From Rebecca billardiae RCC1528 (lineage: Eukaryota > Haptophyta): DNA of 64,000 nt. The notes under the pieces were generated by a model that was not told the origin of the DNA, made no database searches, and saw only the letters and a program-made list of their open reading frames with translations. Shown here in pieces: positions 21,583 to 29,110 of the stretch (position 1 is the stretch's first letter; each line of letters begins with the position of its first letter). A program made the translations under genes and the position numbers. Location: the NCBI GenBank assembly GCA_965240325.2, contig OZ251242.1, forward strand, positions 558,001-622,000. The letters are read 5' to 3'.

Positions 21583-21891
21583 CGACCGGCCGGCCTGATG
21601 ACGACGGAGTCTGGTGGAGGAGGACGCGCGCGACGATGTCGATATGCAGATGAACAAGTGGAATAATGCCGCCACGGCCGCAATCCGCCTCACGCATGGC
21701 CGGCGCCGCGGCGCCGCCCGGGCGGGACGCCGGCGACGACAACGACACTCCACGACAACGGTAGCAGCGGCGGTCTCATGACACGGCATTTAGTAGCAGT
21801 GATTGATGACTGGTTGAGTCATGGACTGCCGGGGAAGGCCCACGCATCGGCCTACTGCCAGTATGGCTTGCGGGTTTATATATATTATATT
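21583..21891. other. Intergenic DNA, 3' flank of the patatin gene
   Basis: It holds the likely 3' untranslated region and a short TATATATTATATT patch at the border, which contains the target site of TIR copy B. No gene was seen. Confidence 0.5.
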
Positions 21892-22797
21892 GGCCTGTTT
21901 TATTTCTACCAGATTCCATTTACTATGTCACGGCGACAAACCCTTGGCCGCCAGTGGGAATCGGTGTCACGCCCCGTTGGGTGTACCTCTCACGGCCGAT
22001 GGCGGCCCCCACGTGCGCGAGGAACGCGATTCCTGCACTCCTCAGTGACCGGTGAGTGCAGGAATCCAGTTGCGGCTCTCGTCCGCCTCGCCATTGTCGC
22101 ACACGAGGTACACCCAACACCATGGGTCGGATCCTAGAACTCTCCGCGCGCTCGCGCCCGCGCGGCGAGGGCACTGGCAGGCTTGTTCTCATCATCTTGT
22201 CCAAGACTGCAGCCTGCTAGATGCGCGAGGACGCGTGTGCACGCCTTTCCGCGCGTCATGGGTGCGCGTGGCACGCACCTTGTCGTCATCTACGCCGAGG
22301 AGGCTTCAGCAACCGGCCCACCAACCTGCCGTGACCACGTTCAAATGCAGGCGGCACTAGCTGCATGCGAGCGCACGCAACAGAAACATCTCACGCTCGA
22401 CAAGGAAGTGGTGGCGGACCGAGTAGAGCTGGAATCATTTGCAGTCCATCTGTTGTTCAACTATCCTGGTTCACCAGCTGACACGGGCGCGACGCAGCCA
22501 AGGCAGAGTGCTTGCAGCTTGCAGCGCGCCCGCAACTACTGCGGTCTGCCGCCGCGGCGTGGCGATCGTCACACTGCCGTGCGCTGCGAGTGACCTCTGT
22601 GTCATGGCGAAGCAAGCAGCATGTCTTGGCAACACCTTTCGCTACAGCTCAGCGCCCTAGTACGAACATGCGCCAACGACGTGCCATCACTACTCTGCAA
22701 TCGCGCCGGCACCCACCAGCGGGCAAGCCGCAAGCCGCCATTTTACCCGCGTTTTGGCGAATGTCGCCGTTGGGCTCTCGTAGAAATAAAACAGGCC
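21892..22797 (-). mobile_element. 906-bp TIR element, copy B (inverted relative to A), TSD TATT
   Basis: It has the same termini as copy A (GGCCTGTTTTATTTCTAC and its complement) and the same 906-bp length. It is almost base-for-base identical to copy A in reverse orientation; I noticed only isolated differences, such as one base beside the inner hairpin and one in its loop. TATT flanks both ends (21888-21891 and 22798-22801). Near-identity of two copies 15 kb apart implies recent movement or gene conversion. It encodes no transposase. Confidence 0.9.
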
Positions 22798-22936
22798 TAT
22801 TGCGGTCTGTCCGCGATCAGCGCGGCTCGGTCGCTGGCCCACTACTCACTGGCAACCGCGCGAGCGACGGGTCCCAGTGGCCAGTGGCCAGTTGCTCGGG
22901 AGCAGACTGGGAGTGGGAGCGTTAATTATTATATTG

Positions 22937-22987
22937 GCAAACCGTTCATCGGCGGATGATGAACGGCGAGGCCCCAGACGCGTTTGA
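22937..22987. repeat. Hairpin motif, copy 1
   Basis: GCAAACCGTTCATC starts a stem (CCGTTCATC with GATGAACGG, 7-nt loop), followed by CGAGGCCCCAGACGCGTTTG. The flanks match 23762-23800, but the stem in that copy is shorter. Confidence 0.65.
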
Positions 22988-23761
22988 GAATACGACAGTA
23001 CTGTAGTTAATGTTCAGAACGGCACGGTGACGGGCCTCCATCGGCCGCCACTGCCGAGTGCCGGCGGGCGGCCGCAGCGGCCGCCGGCCGGTGCAGCCCG
23101 GGCTGGCTGGCCGGCGCCGCCAGGGGCGGCGGCCGGAGCGGACGATGCCCGGCCCTGGCCCGCGGCGGTCGGTCGGGGCGTGCCGACTCTAGTCAGTAAG
23201 TCGTCGTCACTGACTCGTACGATTGTCAGTTGTACTGCTCAGAGTCACGGACACGGTTCCGGGCCAGTCCTAACTCAGTAGTCTAACAGTGCAGGCTCCG
23301 TGCCACTCGCAGGACCACGGTCCGCGGTCAGTGGACGTGGTCACTGGCGGGTCGGGCGGCGGCGGGCCCAGTCCGCGGCGGTTATATATATATATCGCGC
23401 GCGTTATTAATAATATATATATATATATATGACTGCCACGTCGCTGCTCCGCCGCCGCCCGTGCCCCTCGCCGCTACTCGCTAGGTGGGCGTACGCGGCC
23501 GGGCGCGGGCTCGGCGCTGCTGACGAGCACGCTGACTAACTGAGCTCAGATTGTCCGAGCATCTGCATCGCCTCGTCAATCAAGGCCAAGCATAGCCATG
23601 ACGTCGGCCTCCTCGCCACGAGGCCGTCAGCGCTCGCGTCGTCGTCTACAGGCGCGCCATGCCGGCGCACAGCCCGCCGGCGACTGCCAGTCGCGCGACT
23701 ACAGCTAGCAGTCTGGATGACAATTGACCACTCATGTGCGATCCGGACTCACAGCCGTTCA

Positions 23762-23800
23762 GCAAACCGTTCGGAACGGCGAGGCCCCAAACGCGTTTGG
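23762..23800. repeat. Hairpin motif, copy 2
   Basis: GCAAACCGTTCGGAACGG then CGAGGCCCCAAACGCGTTTG. The flanking sequence is as in copy 1; the stem is CCGTTC with GAACGG around a single base. It lies about 140 bp upstream of the gene at 23938. Confidence 0.65.
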
Positions 23801-23937
23801 AGGACGTTCACAGAACGGGGGGGCCTCTCCCGTTTTGTCCCAGTCTGCTCGGGAGCGGGGCGGCCATTCAACCTGCGAGCCAGGGTTTTGGCGGCAAACC
23901 TTTTTCGAGTTCTGCGACCGGGGCGAGAGGCCAAACG

Positions 23938-24987
23938 ATGGGGATCTCCATGTTCGTCCAGACCGCGCACGACACGGAGCTCTCGGAGCTTCAGTCGTTC
24001 CGATTCGACGATGCCCTGCTGCTCGAAGTGCTCTCGTCGGGCATCAGACGCGGCCGCGGTGCATCGGATGAGCAGGTGACGACCGAGTCCATGCGCGAAG
24101 AGAGCCTCGCCGAGGCGATCGTCCCCCGCGGGGACGAGCTCGTCGACTTCTTAGTCGGAACGTGTCTGCGCCCGCCTGGCGCTCCGCGTGGAGTCGCCGT
24201 GTCGCTCTGTATCACGCCGATCATGCCGCCGGAGCTCGCGGGCGCAGGGGCTCCGGTGATGCGTCATGCGCAGCGTGCTCAGATCCTCAGGGCCGCCTTC
24301 CCGCTGCAGTGGCAGCTGGAGGTCACCGCGCTGTCCGGGTGGGACATGGACGACGAGGGGGTGGACGTGGTCGAGGAGCCCCGCCCCGGGCGCGGGCCAT
24401 ATTCCTCGGCGGCCGAGGCGTGGGTCGCACTTCGCATGCTCGAGGTGGAGCTCATCGCGGCGGGGCACACGCCTGCAGTCGTGGCCGAGACGGTCGAGCG
24501 GATCGGCTGGGCGGATGACGACGTCGCCCGCTACGAACAGACGAGGCTACGCCCGCACCGTGGGCCGTGCGTGCTCGACCTCGACAAGGCGGGAGAGGCG
24601 ATCGCGTTTGCGACCTGCGCCGCGCTGCGAGCGGCTGGGTGTGATCGGTACGCGCGCTCTGCGCGCCGGCCCCTGCTCGGCTGCTTCGGCACCCACCGCG
24701 ATGGGCAAGACATGACCGTCGGGAGTAACGTGTGCTACGGCCCGATCCAGATGCTCTTCTCGTACATGGTTCATGAGCTCGACCACCAGCTGCGCCTCGT
24801 GGGCGAGGAGCAATTCGCCTCCGCGTGGGCCGATGCCGACTGGCCTGAGGCCGTCGGCGCCCTCTCACGAGAGCGGCTCAAGACTGAGCAGGAAGCGTCG
24901 GCAGGGCTCGAGTGCTTTCGCGAGCTGAAGGCGTTCGTCCGCTCGGCCGCCGAGCGTGGCCTCGGGCTCATGATTCATCACTGGTAG
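23938..24987 (+). CDS. Unrecognised intracellular protein, 349 aa
   Basis: A single-exon frame starts MGISMFVQTAHDTELSEL and ends GLGLMIHHW. The composition is balanced and acidic, with clear helices and no membrane segment or signal peptide, and base usage is a little less GC-extreme than its neighbours. Notable stretches are LVDFLVGTCLRPPGAP, WQLEVTALSGWDMDDEGVDVVEEP, LLGCFGTHRDGQD and FSYMVHELDHQLRLVGEEQF. The HELDHQ segment superficially resembles a metal-binding HExxH but lacks the right spacing. An upstream in-frame ATG at 23734 would add 68 residues, but that DNA is largely the hairpin repeat and low-complexity sequence, so I prefer 23938. Function unknown. Confidence 0.65.
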   Translation: MGISMFVQTAHDTELSELQSFRFDDALLLEVLSSGIRRGRGASDEQVTTESMREESLAEAIVPRGDELVDFLVGTCLRPPGAPRGVAVSLCITPIMPPELAGAGAPVMRHAQRAQILRAAFPLQWQLEVTALSGWDMDDEGVDVVEEPRPGRGPYSSAAEAWVALRMLEVELIAAGHTPAVVAETVERIGWADDDVARYEQTRLRPHRGPCVLDLDKAGEAIAFATCAALRAAGCDRYARSARRPLLGCFGTHRDGQDMTVGSNVCYGPIQMLFSYMVHELDHQLRLVGEEQFASAWADADWPEAVGALSRERLKTEQEASAGLECFRELKAFVRSAAERGLGLMIHHW

Positions 24988-25220
24988 ATCGAGCGCGCGG
25001 TTGCCAGTGCCGGTGGGCTACGGCGGTGCCCGCAGGGCCAGGGGGCCGTGGCGGTGGTGCCTCGGGCCGAACCGCGCGTTCCGTACTCGGTCCGCGTAAC
25101 TCACCCGTTGGGCGCCTGATCATCGGAGCTCTCAATCGGCGGCGCGTCGTAGCACAATATATAAGTTGACCGGGCTGAGAGACTCAGAGAGCAGTAGAGA
25201 GTAGCAGTTATATATTAGCA

Positions 25221-25264
<44 letters not shown>

Positions 25265-25522
25265 TTCGTAAAATATTCGATCGTCGGAATTATAACTCGA
25301 CTTTTATTTCTGCCGTAATAATCTGCTGCTGTCGTTCAGCCGGATGCGAGCCTCGTGACCGACCACTCGGGCACGAGTAAGACTACCGCAGACCACGATC
25401 GTGTGGCAGTCTCCACACCCTGCTGGCGGGTCACGGAGCTCACTCAGCAGGGTAGGGTCGCGCGCCGCGCGGCGACATATTGATATAGCGCTAGCGATGG
25501 TGCCGCTCTCCTCCGCCCGCGA
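24988..25522. other. Intergenic DNA between two convergent genes
   Basis: This is the shared 3' flank of the genes ending at 24987 (plus) and 25523 (minus). It includes a (TA)n run at about 25215-25262. No gene was seen. Confidence 0.5.
25215..25262. repeat. (TA)n microsatellite
   Basis: A TA dinucleotide run of about 45 bp. Confidence 0.95.
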
Positions 25523-26790
25523 TCAGACGCGCCGTATCGTGCCGCCCTCGACGAGCGCGCACGCCGTGTACACCTCGCGGTACCGCACGAGCGCGGCGAC
25601 AGTTGGCACCACGTCACGCAGCTCCTGCTCGCATGCGCGGAGCCACTCCTGAGCGCACGCGGATCGCAGCGCGGCGTTCGAGGTGCCCGGCGGGCAGACG
25701 GCGACCATGCGTGCCGCGGCCGCCGCCATCGGCTCCGCCCACACCGCCTCGGACGCCAGCAGCGGGTAGTCCTCGCCCTTGGCCCGCGCCTTGGCCACCG
25801 CGATCGCCCTGCGGGCGAGGGCGAGGCCGACGGGCGGGGCGCGTGAGCCGCGGGCACGGGCGCGTCGGCCCGGGTGCGGGCGCAGGCCAGGGGGCGCGCG
25901 CGCGCGCACGTGTCAAAGTACTCCGAGTCCACGTCGGCCAGCAGCACGACCGCCGGCGTGCGCAGCTGCGCCGCGCCGTACGCCACCCCCTGCAGCGCGT
26001 CCGCGGTCAAGGCCCCCCCGGGAGACTCGACCGTGTACAGGTACGAGTCAGGCAGCCCAAACCGCTTGGCGAGGGCGAAGGGGAGGTCGTCCGAGACGAC
26101 GAAGGTGACGTCGGGCGCGTCGTACGCGCCGAGTGGCTCGTCGGCGAGGTCGCGCACCTCCCCGCGCGACACCTTGAGCGCGCTGAGCAGCAGGTCGGCC
26201 ACGACGGCCTCGCCCGCCTGCGCGCCCTTGCCCGGCTTGGGCGGCGGCGGCTGCTCGCGCTTGCCGCTCGCGTGCTGGATGGCGAGCTGCCGCTTGCGCT
26301 CGGACTCCGCGGCGTTCGCGTCGGTGATCTTCTGCCACTGCTCCGCCGTGTACGCGCTCTCAAAGTTCATGTCGTACTTGCGCTTGCACTGCGGGCGGCG
26401 CGCGCGGCGCGCCAGACGCGTGAGCGCGCGCGCTGCGCGCGCGCGCGCGACCGGGCCGGCGGAGGCGTGCGCGCGCACGTCGTCATTGAACTCGACGAGG
26501 CCACCCACGAGGTACCCGGCGCCCGTGTACGCGAACGGCGAGTGCCCGTCCGCGTACTTGGCGAAGCCAAACTTGGCGCACACGCGCTTGGCGTACTCGG
26601 GCCACTCGGCCGGGTGGCTGCGGTGGAAGGTGCACGAGACATCGGCGAGGTTGTGCATGATCAGCTCGCCGAGGTACTCCATCTTGGCGTAGTCCATGCT
26701 GTCCGCCGGGCCCACCACGTAGTACGTGGGCTCCCCATTCTCGTTGCCCAGCTGCTGCTGCTGCTGCTGGCCCGGCGCCTGCTCCACCAT
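25523..26790 (-). CDS. Malate-dehydrogenase-1B-like protein, 3 exons, 358 aa
   Basis: The exons are 26790-26479, 26388-25910 and 25808-25523. The introns are 90 nt and 101 nt, both with GTGCGCG donors and GCAG acceptors; spliced joints read VEFNDDCKRKYD and SEYFDTAIAVAK. After a short polyQ (encoded at about 26749-26770), the N-terminus DYAKMEYLGELIMHNL, then HPAEWPEYAKRVCAKFGF and GYLVGGLVEFNDDCKRKYDM, resembles the glutaredoxin-like N-terminal extension of MDH1B, a divergent malate-dehydrogenase relative often linked to cilia. The rest is Rossmann-like in rhythm, but the usual MDH catalytic Arg/His motifs were not seen. At 358 aa it is shorter than animal MDH1B (about 520). Enzymatic activity is doubtful, and the family call is tentative. 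Confidence 0.55.
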
Positions 26791-26961
26791 CGTGCGGGGT
26801 GCAGCCGTGTAACGGTGCCGTTGAAAGGCGCGTCAGTGTCACCGCCTCACCGGCAAAAACAATTTAAATCGCACTGCCCCGAAAAATCGGGCCCGATCGA
26901 ACGCGGGAAGGGTGCTGACGCGAGCGGTAAGCCGGCGCGCTCGGGATTCCGCGCGGCGCAG
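26791..26961. promoter_or_regulatory. Short divergent intergenic region, likely bidirectional promoter
   Basis: There are 171 bp between the start codons of the MDH1B-like gene (minus) and the kinase gene (plus). An A-rich patch, CAAAAACAATTTAAAT (about 26855-26869), stands out in GC-rich DNA. Inferred from position only. Confidence 0.3.
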
Positions 26962-28605
26962 ATGGCGCGGCCGGTGCCGCGAACGGCGGCGGACGCGGTC
27001 GAGCTCGCGCGCGGCGCATTCGGGCTGCGCGTCAACCTCACCTCCGCCACGCAGCTCCCGTCGTACGATGACCAGAACTGGCTGCTGCACGTGAACGGCA
27101 CGGCGCGGTACGTGCTGAAGGTGGCGGCAGCGGGCGCCGAGTGCCGCGGCTTTGCGGACGACGGCGCGACGCTCGCGCAGCTGCGGCTGGAGAACGCGGC
27201 GATGCGCGCGTTGCACGCGCGCGGCGTGAGCGTCGCGCTCCCGCTCCGCGCCTCGACCGGCGAGGACGTCGTGCGCGTGCCCGCGCCGGCCGCGGCGGGC
27301 GGCGCGGCGTGCGCGCCGGCGTCCGCCGACGCGCGCGGCGCGCGATGCTCGCCGCCCGGCTCGACGCCGTCCACGCCCTCTCGCCGCCACGCTGAACCGC
27401 CGCCCACCGAGTTTGTGCGGCTGCTCACGTTCGAGCGTGGCGAGCTGCTGGCGCGCGTGCAGCACTCGCGGCCGCTGCTGCGCGCGCTCGGCGTGGCGGT
27501 GGCGCAGACGTCGCTCGCGCTGCGCACGGGGCTATCGGCGGCGGACGAGGCCACCGCCGCGACGCGCCACCTCTCCTGGGACCTCGCCAACGCGCCCGCC
27601 ACGCGCCGCCACCTGCAGGCGGTGAGCGAGCCGTCCGACCGCGCGCTGGCCGCACGCTTCCTCGACGGCTTTGTGCGCTGCGCCAGGGAGCGCGAGGCGC
27701 TGGGCGCGCAGGTGATCCACGGGGACCTGAACGACTACAACATACTCGTGCAGCCGCAGGCGCTGGCGGGGGGCGCGCCGGGCGCCGAGGGCGGCGGCGC
27801 GAACGGCGCGCACGATGCGGGTGGCGCCGCCGGCGGCAGCGGCAGCGGCGGCGGGTGCGGCGGGTGCGGCGTGCCGTGCAGCGCGGGCGTCACTCTGCTC
27901 GACTTTGGCGACATCGTGCGCGCACGGGCGCAGAGCACGGCGCGCGCCGCGTGCGCGCGCGCGCCGCGCCCACGCGCGCCCGTCCCCGCCTCGGCCCCGC
28001 GCCCCTCCCCCCGCCCCCACGCGCAGGCCCACTCCGCGCGGCTGCACGACCTGGCGGTCTGCCTCGCGTACGTGTGTCAGAACAAGCCGGACGGGCGCGC
28101 GGCGCTGCAGGCGGCGTGCGAGGTGGTGCGCGGGTACAGCGCGTGGGCGGCCGCGCAGGCGCGCGCGGCGGAGGCGGAGGGCGCCTCCGCCGCCGGCGTG
28201 ACCTCCGCCGCCGCGCGCGAGCTCCCGCTCTCCCGGCTCGAGCTGCAGCTGCTGCACACGTGCGTGTGCGCGCGGCTGGCGCAGTCGGTGCTCATGTCCG
28301 CGCACGCCGTGCAGGAGGAGCCGCACAACGCGGAGTACCTGCTCGTCAACGCGCAGCCCGGCTGGCGGCTGATGCGCCAGTGGCAGTCGCTCACGCCCGC
28401 CGCCGCGGCCGCCGCGTACATCGGCGCCGCGACCGAGGGGGCGGGCGGCCGCCGCCCGCGCGCCGGCCAGCCGCTGCGCTGGGCGCCGCGCACGCGCCGC
28501 GGCCGGCAGCGGCTCGCGGGCGCGCTCGCCGGCCTCGCGGCCGTGCTCGCCTTCGGCGTCGGCTGGGCCGCCGTCCGCGCCGTACGAAGGCGCGCGGCGG
28601 GCTGA
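26962..28605 (+). CDS. Hydroxylysine-kinase/APH-family phosphotransferase with C-terminal membrane anchor, 2 exons, 510 aa
   Basis: The exons are 26962-27915 and 28027-28605. The 111-nt intron (GTGCGCG to GCAG) is a multiple of three and has no stop, so the unspliced frame also stays open. Removing it restores LLDFGDIAHSARLHDLAVCLAYV, which closely resembles the DFGD region of hydroxylysine kinase (AGPHD1/HYKK). Kinase motifs are the catalytic loop HGDLNDYN (about 252-259) and the Mg-binding LLDFGD (about 312-317). The N-lobe has NWLLHVNG and RYVLKV. The family phosphorylates small hydroxyl or amino substrates; in animals 5-hydroxy-L-lysine with GTP. An Ala/Pro-rich insertion at about residues 110-150 and a Gly-rich one at about 265-305 are extra. 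The last 30 residues (LAGALAGLAAVLAFGVGWAAVRAVRRR) look like a tail anchor, unusual for this family. Confidence 0.78.
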   Translation: MARPVPRTAADAVELARGAFGLRVNLTSATQLPSYDDQNWLLHVNGTARYVLKVAAAGAECRGFADDGATLAQLRLENAAMRALHARGVSVALPLRASTGEDVVRVPAPAAAGGAACAPASADARGARCSPPGSTPSTPSRRHAEPPPTEFVRLLTFERGELLARVQHSRPLLRALGVAVAQTSLALRTGLSAADEATAATRHLSWDLANAPATRRHLQAVSEPSDRALAARFLDGFVRCAREREALGAQVIHGDLNDYNILVQPQALAGGAPGAEGGGANGAHDAGGAAGGSGSGGGCGGCGVPCSAGVTLLDFGDIVRARAQSTARAACARAPRPRAPVPASAPRPSPRPHAQAHSARLHDLAVCLAYVCQNKPDGRAALQAACEVVRGYSAWAAAQARAAEAEGASAAGVTSAAARELPLSRLELQLLHTCVCARLAQSVLMSAHAVQEEPHNAEYLLVNAQPGWRLMRQWQSLTPAAAAAAYIGAATEGAGGRRPRAGQPLRWAPRTRRGRQRLAGALAGLAAVLAFGVGWAAVRAVRRRAAG

Positions 28606-28894
28606 CGCCGGGGCCGATGACCGGCATCCGTCTCGTCTGGTCGACGACCGTCATCCGTCTCTGCCCTCGCCCGGAACTACTGGCCTGCGCGCCCGTCACT
28701 CGGCGCCGCAGTCTCTGTCTCACATACATGCCGAGTGATGCCGACGGCGGCCGACATCATACGGAGTCGACTACGAGTCGCGCGTATCGTCAGTCGTAGC
28801 AGCGACGACGATATGATCATCGCGCGTCGTCAGCGCGCATATCAGTACGGCAGTGGTGTCGCGCGTCGTATTATTATTATTATTATTATTATTA

Positions 28895-28938
<44 letters not shown>

Positions 28939-29110
28939 ATAATTAAACTGACCGTGCGCTGATATGCTGCTTGCGCGGCTATATAAGCCGGCTGTATGGC
29001 GACGAACGTGCCGACGGCGCGTATATATATATATATATATAGCATCGTCAGTATTAACAACTACTTCGCCGCTGCGGCCGCCGGCCCGGTGGCCGGTGCG
29101 GCCGGTGCCC
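28606..29110. other. Intergenic DNA between convergent genes, with simple repeats
   Basis: This is the shared 3' flank of the kinase gene and the G8-domain gene. It includes the ATT repeat (28866-28935) and a TA run (about 29021-29041). No gene was seen. Confidence 0.6.
28866..28935. repeat. (ATT)n microsatellite
   Basis: A run of ATT trinucleotides of about 70 bp with one slip. Confidence 0.95.

Larger units (their letters stand above)
22798..23937. other. Intergenic DNA with a duplicated hairpin motif and TA repeats
   Basis: It holds GC-rich low-complexity DNA, TA-rich tracts (about 23383-23431) and two copies of a hairpin-containing motif described separately. No gene was recognised. The sequence 23734-23937 stays open in frame with the next gene but looks noncoding. 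Confidence 0.5.

Noticed and set aside
21923-22660. Identical peptides encoded in TIR copies A and B
   Set aside because: The identity is explained by the near-identical DNA; in copy C the corresponding frames are broken, so they are not conserved as proteins.
23734-23937. N-terminal 68-residue extension of the 23938 gene
   Set aside because: The DNA holds the duplicated hairpin motif and low-complexity sequence; the balanced protein begins at 23938.
24772-24795. HELDHQ as a metallopeptidase zinc site
   Set aside because: The spacing is not HExxH, no third ligand is apparent, and the surrounding sequence is not protease-like.
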